This document shows positions 1 to 6,115 of a stretch of 6,506 nucleotides of DNA, one piece after another. The first letter of the stretch is position 1. Each line of letters starts with the position of its first letter. The notes below the pieces were generated by a model, which saw only the letters and a list, made by a program, of their open reading frames with translations, was not told where the DNA came from and searched no databases. A program made the translations under genes and the position numbers. The stretch is from an uncultured Eubacteriales bacterium (GTDB taxonomy: Bacteria > Bacillota > Clostridia > UMGS1840): NCBI GenBank assembly GCA_900555525.1, contig USLP01000080.1, positions 1 through 6,506 of the forward strand. The letters run 5' to 3'.

Positions 1-1
1 T

Positions 2-346
2 ACATTTGAAGCAAATGCAATTGTTCAGGGAACAGCATTTATATTGGGGCTTATTGTTATGTTTATTTTTCGCAAAGGCGACCTCGGGAAAATTTCCGAA
101 GTAAATAAACTTTATTTATTCGGCGGTGTTTTGGGAATTATAATAACCATAACGGTAATGCTTTCGATTAAAAATCTAAATCCGACCTACGGAATCAGCA
201 TTATTCTTATTGCTCAGCTTTTGGTTGCGGCAATAATAGATGCTTTCGGACTTTTCGGGAGCGAAAAAATGACATTTGGCTGGGCAAAATTCGCAGGGCT
301 CGGACTTATGATAGCAGGAGTGCTGTTATTTAAGCTCAAAAGTTAA
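2..346 (+). CDS. DMT-superfamily transporter, DUF606/YdcZ type (C-terminal part, 5' end outside window)
   Basis: The reading frame is open from base 2 to a TAA stop at 344-346, giving 114 residues without a natural start, so the gene begins upstream of the window. A TTG at 44 could be read as a start, but the codons before it continue the same hydrophobic helix, so I treat the gene as truncated by the window edge. Hydrophobic segments lie at about residues 8-24, 37-56, 63-85 and 95-111. The run AQLLVAAIIDAFGLFG (71-86) followed by a last helix ending in GVLLF is typical of DUF606/YdcZ proteins, small inner-membrane members of the drug/metabolite transporter superfamily, usually about 140-150 residues per unit. 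That makes this most of one unit, or the second half of a fused pair. Substrate unknown. It converges on the esterase gene across a shared terminator. Confidence 0.85.
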   Translation, partial: TFEANAIVQGTAFILGLIVMFIFRKGDLGKISEVNKLYLFGGVLGIIITITVMLSIKNLNPTYGISIILIAQLLVAAIIDAFGLFGSEKMTFGWAKFAGLGLMIAGVLLFKLKS

Positions 347-373
347 AAAGAGAAGCGCAACGGCTTCTCTTTT
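346..373. terminator. Bidirectional intrinsic terminator between convergent genes
   Basis: A perfect 11-bp stem, AAAAGAGAAGC (346-356) with GCTTCTCTTTT (363-373), closes a six-base loop GCAACG. The T-rich arm plus following CTTTTCTT gives a U-tract for the rightward transporter transcript. The A-rich left arm gives a U-tract for the leftward esterase transcript. It overlaps the transporter stop codon by one base and ends 9 bp from the esterase stop, as expected of a terminator shared by convergent genes. Confidence 0.9.
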
Positions 374-382
374 CTTTTCTTG

Positions 383-1027
383 TTACAGTTCGGTTACTTT
401 CAGCCATTGCTCCGCTATTATAGAATGACCGAGTATTGTCGGATGAACACCGTCCCAAAGGATTTTTCTTTTGTCTCCCAGTTTTTTTGCATACGAATCC
501 AAAAGGTCTTGGAGCGGTACAAACGTAGAATTATAATCCTCTGCAATTTTTTTCACAATTTGTGCTCTCGATTTTATGTCATTATATCTTCTTTCAGAGG
601 TATCTGTGCCGTCAATATTCATATAGAACGGTTCGCATAATACAAAGCGTGTATCGGGAAGCTCGTTTAACGTTTCGTCTATAAGCGTACGGAAAATATG
701 CTCGTATTGTTTTTGAGTTGAACCGTTATTTGCATTGATGTATGCGCCTGCGTCATTTGTTCCTATTAAAATACTTATCACGGTAGGCTTTAAATTTATA
801 CCGTCCTCACGCCAGCGTGCGTACATTTGAAGCAGGTCGTTTCCGCTTATTCCCCTGCTTAAAAAGCTTGGATTTTTATCTATGTATTTCAATGCCAAAT
901 GTGCGCTTAAAATATAGGGAAAGCTATGGCCGATGTAATGGTTTGGGTCAGTTGTTCCCCTCCCTCTGTTTCCGTCCGTTATTGAATCGCCTTGAAAAAG
1001 CAAAATTTCGTTATTTTTAAACTGCAT
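383..1027 (-). CDS. SGNH/GDSL-family hydrolase (probable carbohydrate acetylesterase)
   Basis: A 214-residue cytoplasmic protein with no signal peptide, covering the whole SGNH hydrolase fold. Block I is FQGDSITD with nucleophile Ser15. Block II is RGISGN (oxyanion Gly62). Block III is GTND with Asn91. Block V is WDGVH with Asp192 and His195 completing the triad. The spacing and the phrases GISGN, YARW and SILIGTND resemble small intracellular xylan/xylo-oligosaccharide acetylesterases such as Axe2 of Geobacillus, so removal of acetyl groups from a sugar is the best guess; lipase or lysophospholipase activity is not excluded. The ATG at 1027 was chosen because AGGTGA lies 5 bases upstream. 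A GTG at 1036 lies inside that binding site and would add only three residues. It follows the nucleotidyltransferase gene with 9 bases between stop and start, so the two are very probably cotranscribed and perhaps translationally coupled. Confidence 0.9.
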   Translation of the reverse strand: MQFKNNEILLFQGDSITDGNRGRGTTDPNHYIGHSFPYILSAHLALKYIDKNPSFLSRGISGNDLLQMYARWREDGINLKPTVISILIGTNDAGAYINANNGSTQKQYEHIFRTLIDETLNELPDTRFVLCEPFYMNIDGTDTSERRYNDIKSRAQIVKKIAEDYNSTFVPLQDLLDSYAKKLGDKRKILWDGVHPTILGHSIIAEQWLKVTEL

Positions 1028-1036
1028 TGCAATCAC

Positions 1037-1948
1037 CTATTTATTCCATAAATCATTAGGATATTTACCGAATTTTATCATATCTTTAATTGCGTTTTGC
1101 ACTACGGGTTTGTCTTCTTTATATGTTACTCCGTACCATTTTTCGGGGCATTTCAAAACTTTAACCTGTGCTTTGTCGGATTTTATTAGGGAATCAACCA
1201 CAGACGGCAGGAAATACTCTGCCTTTAAGATGTTATCCTGACTTTCGCTTAAAAATTTAGGCAAGCCTGCTTTCAGCTCGTTAAAAAGAGAAGTTGTAAA
1301 TCCCCAAGTATTCATAGAAACGGGCGCACCTTTCGGAAGCGTTATCCATTCGCCGTTTTCATTTTCGTATTTTGTCTCATCGCCGAAGCCTTTAATTTTG
1401 GTAAGCTCTCTTATACCCTTTAAATATCCGAGACTGTCAACCTCGCATACGCCTCTTGCAACGGTTCCGTTATCCGTAAGGGTATTTTCCAAAATGAATC
1501 CCATCATCGCATAATTATATTTGTCGGTATCTTCGGCTTCGCTCAAAAATTTATATAAGCCCTCAAATGCTGATCTTCCGTAAAAGTCATCGGCATTTAT
1601 AACAGCAAACGGAGTTTTTACGAACGGTTCTGCACAAAGCACGGCATGACCTGTTCCCCACGGTTTTTCACGACCGTATGTATTTCCGCCGGGTATATCG
1701 TCAACAGACTGAAAAGCATAATCGACATCAACGATTTTTTCAACCTTATTTCCGACCATCCGACGGAATATTTCTTCGTTTTCCTTTTTTATTATAAATA
1801 CAACCTTTGAAAAGCCTGCCTTAACTGCGTCAAAAATTGAGTAGTCTATTATTATTTCACCGTTGGGGCCTACAGGGTCAATCTGTTTCAGACCGCCGTA
1901 TCGGCTTCCCATTCCTGCCGCCATTATTACTAAAGTTGCTTTATTCAT
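1037..1948 (-). CDS. Sugar-phosphate nucleotidyltransferase-like protein
   Basis: A 303-residue protein of the NTP_transferase (GT-A fold) type, which couples NTP and a sugar phosphate to form an NDP-sugar and pyrophosphate. The N-terminal signature is intact: AAGMGSRYGGLKQ (residues 10-22), with the glycine loop, Arg16 and Lys21 expected to contact the nucleotide. Further conserved-looking parts are PWGTGHAV (97-104) and NADDFYG (118-124), where the acidic pair probably binds Mg2+. SMNTWGF (211-217) and EYFLPSVVD follow. The C-terminus carries no left-handed beta-helix repeats, so it is not a full GlmU/GlgC protein. The sugar cannot be told from sequence. ATG at 1948 was preferred over ATG at 1954: AAAGGA (1959-1964) is well spaced for 1948 and too close for 1954, and family members typically begin with MKKPxLVIMAAG. 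It is the first gene of a two-gene unit with the SGNH esterase. Confidence 0.88.
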   Translation of the reverse strand: MNKATLVIMAAGMGSRYGGLKQIDPVGPNGEIIIDYSIFDAVKAGFSKVVFIIKKENEEIFRRMVGNKVEKIVDVDYAFQSVDDIPGGNTYGREKPWGTGHAVLCAEPFVKTPFAVINADDFYGRSAFEGLYKFLSEAEDTDKYNYAMMGFILENTLTDNGTVARGVCEVDSLGYLKGIRELTKIKGFGDETKYENENGEWITLPKGAPVSMNTWGFTTSLFNELKAGLPKFLSESQDNILKAEYFLPSVVDSLIKSDKAQVKVLKCPEKWYGVTYKEDKPVVQNAIKDMIKFGKYPNDLWNK

Positions 1949-1990
1949 TATCATACATTCCTTTCTGCGTGAAAAAAATTTTACATATTT

Positions 1991-2019
1991 ATTATAACGC
2001 AGATACCCGAAAATGTATT
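1991..2019 (-). promoter_or_regulatory. Probable promoter of the nucleotidyltransferase-esterase unit
   Basis: On the minus strand a perfect TATAAT (1991-1996) lies about 43 bases before the chosen ATG. The hexamer 17 bases upstream is AATACA (2014-2019), which matches TTGACA in only three positions, so the -35 is poor and an activator may be needed. Predicted transcript start near 1984. A 7-bp inverted repeat, TCTGCGT (1964-1970) and ACGCAGA (1997-2003), brackets the -10 and could be an operator. Confidence 0.5.
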
Positions 2020-2081
2020 TAGCAAAAACGGATATTTTGAAGATTTTTTATACAATTTCGGATATTTCTATTAAAATTCGG

Positions 2082-3227
2082 TTACATTTCTTTTGAAAGC
2101 TTATAAACGCAGTCGCAAAGCTTTAATATTTCTCTTTTTTTGGTTTTGTATCCTATGCTTGCTCTGACTGCCCCCTGAAACTCCGTTCCGATTATTTTAT
2201 GAATAAACGGGGCACAGTGATAACCGCCGCGTACACATATACCGTATTTTTTGTTTAAAGCGGAGGCTATTTCATCGGAATAAATATCACGCACATTAAA
2301 TGAAACAATAGGGATTTTATTATCAAAATTCCCGTCATGATATACCTTTATTCCGTTCATATTTTTTAGGCGGTCATACAAAAGCATTGCCAGCCGCATT
2401 TTTTTCTCTCGTAAATTTTCAACCGTTGCTTTTTTTACATATTTAACGCCTGCATATAGCCCCATAATTCCCGGAGTATTCAACGTTCCCGATTCAAAAC
2501 GGTCGGGATAAAAGTCGGGCTGTATAAGCTCTGTTGACATACTGCCCGTTCCGCCCTCGGCTATTGTATTCAAATCAAGCTTTGGAGAAACGTATAAAAC
2601 TCCCGTTCCCTGCGGTCCCAAAAGCGATTTGTGTCCGCTGAATGCCGCCATACAGTAATCCATTCCGTACAAATTAATCGGAATATTCCCTGCCGCCTGT
2701 GAAAAATCAAATAATACGGGAATCGGATTTTTTCTGTCAGCCTGTATGAGATTGTATGCCGACTGCCAGTCAAGCATATTTCCCGTAACATTGGAGGCGC
2801 AGTTTAAAACTACCAAATCCGTATCATCTCTTATGAGTTCGGGAAGCTTATCCGTATCGGCGGTATAATCGTCTTTGCACGGTAAAAAAGATACTTCTAT
2901 ATTATTATGAGAATAAATTTGTCTTAAAACGGAGTTATGCTCCGTAAAGGTTGTAACAATATGAGGCTTTTCATTTTTGAGCGAACCCTTGAGAGCAATA
3001 TTTAAGGCGGCGGTAGCGTTTAGCGTAAACATAACGCTTTGAGGTTCATTGCCGCCTATCAGGTCGCAGATTTCTTCGCGCGCCTCATATATTTTCCTGC
3101 TGTACAAAAAAGCATTTTTTCCTGTACTTCTTCCGATATTTACAGGATTGTTAAGAGCTTCCATAACCGCTTTTTTTACTTGGTAAGGCTTTTTATCAGA
3201 GGTTGCGCTGTTATCGAGATAAATCAT
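2082..3227 (-). CDS. Class V aminotransferase / cysteine desulfurase family protein (EGC type)
   Basis: A 381-residue PLP enzyme of the NifS/SufS superfamily that removes sulfur (or selenium) from cysteine (or selenocysteine), leaving a persulfide on an active-site cysteine. It starts MIYLDNSAT, typical of the TIGR01977 group. Visible PLP-site residues are His97 in TEHNS, Asp174 and Gln177 in FDFSQAAG, and the Schiff-base Lys200 in SGHKSLLGPQGTGVLY. Cys338 in RGGYHCAPF sits where SufS has its catalytic cysteine (RxGxHCA), so desulfurase chemistry looks intact. RASIGY (355-360) supplies the likely substrate-binding arginine. ATG at 3227 was chosen: GAGGTG (3233-3238) lies 5 bases upstream. A GTG at 3245 would add six non-family residues. 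It lies 14 bases after the DUF3343 gene, one operon. No IscU/SufU scaffold is in the window, so a housekeeping Fe-S role is less likely than delivery to a dedicated acceptor. Confidence 0.92.
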   Translation of the reverse strand: MIYLDNSATSDKKPYQVKKAVMEALNNPVNIGRSTGKNAFLYSRKIYEAREEICDLIGGNEPQSVMFTLNATAALNIALKGSLKNEKPHIVTTFTEHNSVLRQIYSHNNIEVSFLPCKDDYTADTDKLPELIRDDTDLVVLNCASNVTGNMLDWQSAYNLIQADRKNPIPVLFDFSQAAGNIPINLYGMDYCMAAFSGHKSLLGPQGTGVLYVSPKLDLNTIAEGGTGSMSTELIQPDFYPDRFESGTLNTPGIMGLYAGVKYVKKATVENLREKKMRLAMLLYDRLKNMNGIKVYHDGNFDNKIPIVSFNVRDIYSDEIASALNKKYGICVRGGYHCAPFIHKIIGTEFQGAVRASIGYKTKKREILKLCDCVYKLSKEM

Positions 3228-3241
3228 ATTTACACCTCGAT

Positions 3242-3487
3242 TCACAGCTCGGTTTTTTCATATCCGCCCGACAGAGTTTTCCTGTAAAGACCGATAAAAC
3301 CTCTTTGGTTTTTCATAAGATATTTTTTTACGTCATTAAGCTTTGTATCATCAAAGGCTATGCTGTATGAACAGCCGCCTGAAACATTTTTCGGGGTTTT
3401 GATAACCTCCGGAGCTTTACCGTAATCAAAATAGGCTTGTATCCTGTTTGCAAAGGATAACGATTTAAAAACAGCTATATAATTCAT
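3242..3487 (-). CDS. DUF3343 family protein (putative Se/S carrier-like)
   Basis: An 81-residue soluble protein. It begins MNYIAVFKSLSFANRIQAYF, the beta-alpha opening usual in DUF3343 (Pfam PF11823, labelled putative Se/S carrier protein-like). The middle TPKNVSGGCSYSIAFDD (31-47) holds the family's single conserved cysteine, Cys39, after a Thr-Pro turn; it is the obvious candidate for carrying persulfide or selenide. The only cysteine is this one. The gene directly precedes the cysteine desulfurase with 14 bases between them, so handing sulfur or selenium from enzyme to this protein is a reasonable inference, not shown here. ATG at 3487 was chosen: AAAGGAAG (3498-3505) precedes it with a rather long 10-base gap, whereas the in-frame ATG at 3508 has no binding site and abuts a hairpin. 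It has its own promoter. Confidence 0.83.
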   Translation of the reverse strand: MNYIAVFKSLSFANRIQAYFDYGKAPEVIKTPKNVSGGCSYSIAFDDTKLNDVKKYLMKNQRGFIGLYRKTLSGGYEKTEL

Positions 3488-3509
3488 ATTCGGGCTTCTT
3501 CCTTTCATT

Positions 3510-3530
3510 GCCGTATATTTTTTATACGGC
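3510..3530. promoter_or_regulatory. Palindromic leader hairpin upstream of DUF3343 gene
   Basis: GCCGTATA (3510-3517) and TATACGGC (3523-3530) form a perfect 8-bp stem with a five-base loop. It lies inside the predicted leader of the DUF3343-desulfurase transcript, about 15-35 bases after the predicted start and five bases before the AAAGGAAG ribosome binding site. No U-tract follows on the minus strand, so it is not an ordinary terminator. It could be an operator or an mRNA structure that controls ribosome access or stability. Confidence 0.6.
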
Positions 3531-3552
3531 GTTTTATAAATGCTCTCATTTT

Positions 3553-3581
3553 AATATATGAATTTAACTCGAATTTGACAA
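3553..3581 (-). promoter_or_regulatory. Promoter of the DUF3343-cysteine desulfurase operon
   Basis: On the minus strand TTGTCA (3576-3581) and TATATT (3553-3558) are separated by exactly 17 bases, each matching the vegetative consensus in five of six positions. The predicted start is near 3546, giving a leader of about 58 bases. The -35 begins only 7 bases after the stop codon of the upstream DUF4173-like gene. Confidence 0.8.
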
Positions 3582-3588
3582 TAAAAGG

Positions 3589-5352
3589 CTAGTTGTTTTT
3601 TGCTTTTTTGACAGATAAGTTTATGCTTCGCCAATCGCTGTCCTCAGTTCCTTTTATATCGGAAAAATAACTCTGTGCGAATGAGCAAGCAGCTTCATCA
3701 TTGCTGTCCGAAAGCCGTTTAATCTGCGGTGCGGCGTCTGATGAAAGCGTAACAACATAGCTTAATCCCCGCGAATCTCCTTTGAAAAATCTGTCAACTT
3801 GGCTTTTTGCGACAAAGTAATCCATAGGCACGATATTAAGCAAAATATAGTAAATGAACCCTAACGAAAAATAGCATACGCTTATCGGAATTTTAGGCTT
3901 TCTTATGTATATAAGCGTCGCCAAAAGTCCGATAAATTCAAATATCAAAAATCCGAACACCATAAAACGCAGTCTTGTCAAGCCTTGAAATTCCGTGTAA
4001 AGATACATTCTGTAAAATGATGAGACGAGGAGGATTACCGTAAATATGCAAAGGCAATACTGCATCATTTCGGTGTAAATTTTTCGGTTTTCTTTTAATA
4101 AATTTACGGTAGCGACAATCAGAAAAATATTTAACCCCGTAAGCAAAAACATTTCAAAAAATCCTTTTCTTGCATACTGTGCATAAGTAAACCCAAACGG
4201 AAGCTTTGCACCGGCAAAAAGATAACGAATTTGTATAACAATAAAAACAAGATACAAAATCGAAATAACAGTAAGGATAATATTTATTATAAGACTGTCT
4301 CCGTTTAATTTTCCCGTGTTTAAAATTTTGTCTCTTGAATTACAAAATATTCCCGAAACATAAAGAGCCGAAATAAGAGCAAATATAACTTTATAAACAG
4401 TAATCATATTTATATATTCAGCAATATTTTCTAATAAATCCGATAACATTTTTGAAAAAACAAGGTCAGCGGAACACATCAGATAGATGCAGATTCCGAC
4501 TATGGGAATACATATCAAAAAAGACAGAGCCACTCTTTTTATGAAATTATTATTTTGATTTTTACTTTGTGCAATCCACTTAAACGGTTCACCAAAATAT
4601 TTAAAAGGCATAATTATATCCTTAAGCAGTCCTGCAAAAAATTCTTCATCGGAATTGCCGTCTCGGAAAAACAGTATAAAAATTATAAGGCTTAAAAATA
4701 AATTCGGGATTTTCCACATTGTATTTCCGCTCAAAAATGCGTTAAGCGAAAAAATTACAATCGGTATTATATACGGCAAACGCTTTTTTTCACTTTGAAG
4801 CAAAACAAGAAATACACACTCAATTATTCCGAAAATAAAAACACCGAGCGAGCTATATTGATAAAATAATAAGTACGGCGCAAAAACAACGGTTACACAT
4901 ATATTCACCAATATTATGTACTTGTTTTTTCGGGAGATTTCTATTTTCTCGCTCCGTGAAAAATCAGGCGTATACGAGATACCCTTTGCAGTTAATACAG
5001 CGGCAAGAACAGCTCCGAAAAATGAGCCTAAAACACCGTAAAAATATATATAAAACCACCCGTTTGATATTATGTCCCCCAAAAAATCGAACAAATTGTT
5101 TGCCGCAACGATTATTTCAGTAAAAATTAATATACCAAGTCCGATAAAACCAACTGCAAAAAACTTTTTAAAGCTTTTTACAAGTAAAAATATTGTTACG
5201 GTAAAAAGAAATAAGGCAATGCTTGCCGCAGTTATCAATATTTCGTTTTCTGTTCCGATAACGTTATATATCAAAACCAAAATTGTATGCAAAACAAACA
5301 GCGTTAATCCGAGCATAATTCCTCTTAGGGCAGTATTATCTTTTCTATTCAT
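3589..5352 (-). CDS. Polytopic membrane protein, DUF4173/DUF4153-like
   Basis: A 587-residue integral membrane protein of unknown function with about 15 hydrophobic segments from residue 10 to 508. A soluble loop lies at about 230-272, and a C-terminal tail of about 75 residues is soluble. Three family landmarks point to DUF4173/DUF4153: LPFGFTYAQYARKGFFE (384-400), SSFYRMYLYTEFQGLTRLRF (444-463), and the tail pattern after the last helix ending in LSSDAAPQIKRL (536-547). No catalytic motif, transporter signature or ATP-binding site is visible. ATG at 5352 has a perfect AAGGAGG six bases upstream. The start lies inside the end of the HTH gene (8-bp overlap, ATGAATAG), so translation is probably coupled to the regulator. 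Such proteins are found beside small HTH or two-component regulators, which suggests a role in sensing or envelope physiology, but this is inference. Confidence 0.85.
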   Translation of the reverse strand: MNRKDNTALRGIMLGLTLFVLHTILVLIYNVIGTENEILITAASIALFLFTVTIFLLVKSFKKFFAVGFIGLGILIFTEIIVAANNLFDFLGDIISNGWFYIYFYGVLGSFFGAVLAAVLTAKGISYTPDFSRSEKIEISRKNKYIILVNICVTVVFAPYLLFYQYSSLGVFIFGIIECVFLVLLQSEKKRLPYIIPIVIFSLNAFLSGNTMWKIPNLFLSLIIFILFFRDGNSDEEFFAGLLKDIIMPFKYFGEPFKWIAQSKNQNNNFIKRVALSFLICIPIVGICIYLMCSADLVFSKMLSDLLENIAEYINMITVYKVIFALISALYVSGIFCNSRDKILNTGKLNGDSLIINIILTVISILYLVFIVIQIRYLFAGAKLPFGFTYAQYARKGFFEMFLLTGLNIFLIVATVNLLKENRKIYTEMMQYCLCIFTVILLVSSFYRMYLYTEFQGLTRLRFMVFGFLIFEFIGLLATLIYIRKPKIPISVCYFSLGFIYYILLNIVPMDYFVAKSQVDRFFKGDSRGLSYVVTLSSDAAPQIKRLSDSNDEAACSFAQSYFSDIKGTEDSDWRSINLSVKKAKNN

Positions 5353-5557
5353 ATTTATCCTCCTTATATTCGATTATATCTCCCGGCTGACATTCCAAAA
5401 TTCTGCATATATCGGAAAGCGTTGAAAACCTAATTGCTTTCGCTCTGTTATTTTTCAGAACAGACAGATTGGCAGGGGTAATCCCCACTTTTTCGGAAAG
5501 CTCCGAAAGACCGATTTTTCTTTTTGCCATCATGACGTCTAAATTTATATTAATCAT
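5345..5557 (-). CDS. Small Cro/CI-type helix-turn-helix regulator (YozG-like)
   Basis: A 70-residue protein that is almost only a DNA-binding domain. It opens with NLDVMMAKRKIGLSELSEKV, whose helix 2 spans about 17-24. TPANLSVLKNN (27-37) is the recognition helix region. AKAIRFSTLSDICRILECQPGDII (39-62) is the typical second half of the YozG-like HTH family. There is no sensor or effector domain, so it would need a protein partner or act constitutively, probably on its own operon. It sits 22 bases after the DUF2975 gene, a very common pairing in Firmicutes, and overlaps the DUF4173-like gene by 8 bp. ATG at 5557 has no GGAGG; instead a run of seven Gs (5564-5570) lies six bases upstream and must serve as the ribosome binding site. 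Confidence 0.93.
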   Translation of the reverse strand: MININLDVMMAKRKIGLSELSEKVGITPANLSVLKNNRAKAIRFSTLSDICRILECQPGDIIEYKEDKYE

Positions 5558-5563
5558 ATGCTG

Positions 5564-5570
5564 CCCCCCC
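5564..5570 (-). promoter_or_regulatory. Seven-G ribosome binding site of the HTH gene
   Basis: On the minus strand GGGGGGG is followed by six bases and then the ATG at 5557. The position fits a Shine-Dalgarno site, with G-U pairing allowing binding to CCUCC. A seven-base G run is rare in such AT-rich DNA and is prone to slippage, which would change spacing or strength of the site. Confidence 0.7.
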
Positions 5571-5579
5571 TATAGCCCT

Positions 5580-6032
5580 TTAAATTGTCAAATCATTTTC
5601 TTCTTTATAATAAACCGCCTGTTTAAAAACCTCTTTTAACGTAAGGCAAAAAAGAGTTCCGATGACAAAAATTAAGGTTATGACGAGTGTCGCAAAAGTT
5701 GGAGCAAATATCAGCTTTATAAAAAATACTATTGCCGAAACACAGCAAGCCAAACCGAGTTTTCTGAAAGCGGTAACATTTTCAGCCGAAAACGGATTCC
5801 CGTTTAAAAGCGATTTATACATCTTTCTCAAAATAAAAAGTATGTATTCGCACGAAATGCCCGTAATAAGCAATATAAAGCAAAACGGCATATAAAAACC
5901 TTCTTTTAAAAGCGCATATTTCTTTAATAAATCGGCAATAAACGGTATGCTGATTATACACGCTATTCCGAGATAAAAAAGAATTTCAATCAAAATTTTT
6001 GTTATTTTGTAAACCAAGCTTTTTTCGTACAT
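5580..6032 (-). CDS. DUF2975 family membrane protein (YoaS-like)
   Basis: A 150-residue membrane protein with four hydrophobic segments at about residues 13-34, 45-68, 92-110 and 114-132, which matches the usual size and layout of DUF2975 (PF11188). NGNPFSAENVTAFRKLG (77-93) between helices 2 and 3 and the C-terminal EVFKQAVYYKEENDLTI (134-150) are hallmark pieces of the family. Function is unknown; members are nearly always next to a small YozG-like HTH protein, as here, and the membrane protein may control the regulator or be its target. ATG at 6032 was chosen because GGAGG (6040-6044) lies seven bases upstream. An in-frame ATG at 6092 would place the promoter -10 inside the gene and adds 20 residues foreign to the family. 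First gene of the three-gene leftward unit. Confidence 0.93.
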   Translation of the reverse strand: MYEKSLVYKITKILIEILFYLGIACIISIPFIADLLKKYALLKEGFYMPFCFILLITGISCEYILFILRKMYKSLLNGNPFSAENVTAFRKLGLACCVSAIVFFIKLIFAPTFATLVITLIFVIGTLFCLTLKEVFKQAVYYKEENDLTI

Positions 6033-6063
6033 TTTATTTCCTCCAAACAATTTAGTTGCTTTT

Positions 6064-6092
6064 ATAATATCATACTTTTTTCTGTTTGTCAA
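6064..6092 (-). promoter_or_regulatory. Promoter of the DUF2975-HTH-DUF4173 operon
   Basis: On the minus strand a perfect TTGACA (6087-6092) and TATTAT (6064-6069, five of six) are separated by 17 bases. The predicted start is near 6057, giving a leader of about 25 bases with GGAGG at 6040-6044. The inverted repeat at 6101-6115 lies directly upstream of the -35. Confidence 0.8.
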
Positions 6093-6100
6093 TAGTTTTT

Positions 6101-6115
6101 TATCGGTTATCGATA
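6101..6115. promoter_or_regulatory. Inverted repeat TATCG-N5-CGATA, candidate operator between divergent promoters
   Basis: TATCG (6101-6105) and CGATA (6111-6115) form a 5-bp dyad around GTTAT. A further CGATAT at 6132-6137 repeats the one at 6111-6116 exactly 21 bp on, two helical turns. All copies lie between the -35 boxes of the two divergent promoters. The neighbouring HTH protein is the natural candidate to bind, but this is inference. Confidence 0.45.

Noticed and set aside
2570..2791. A 73-residue leftward ORF within the cysteine desulfurase gene
   Set aside because: It is a different frame of the same strand inside a gene with intact PLP motifs, with no separate signals.
3228..3245. 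GTG start at 3245 for the cysteine desulfurase, overlapping the DUF3343 stop
   Set aside because: GAGGTG is correctly spaced for the ATG at 3227, and the family begins MIYLDN; the GTG would add six residues not typical of the family.
3510..3530. The hairpin read as a terminator for the DUF4173-like gene
   Set aside because: On the minus strand the stem is followed by AATGAAAGG rather than a U-tract, and it lies downstream of the promoter for the next operon. On the plus strand there is no gene for it to terminate.
3488..3588. A riboswitch in the DUF3343 leader
   Set aside because: The leader is only about 58 bases with one simple hairpin and no multi-helix aptamer or known conserved core that I can recognise.
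5072..5425. A 117-residue rightward ORF opposite the start of the DUF4173-like and HTH genes
   Set aside because: It is antisense to two well-supported genes, has no ribosome binding site I can see, and resembles no family; it is a shadow of the coding strand.
6033..6092. Longer N-terminus for the DUF2975 protein starting at 6092
   Set aside because: It would place the TATTAT promoter element inside the coding region, whereas GGAGG is ideally spaced for the ATG at 6032.
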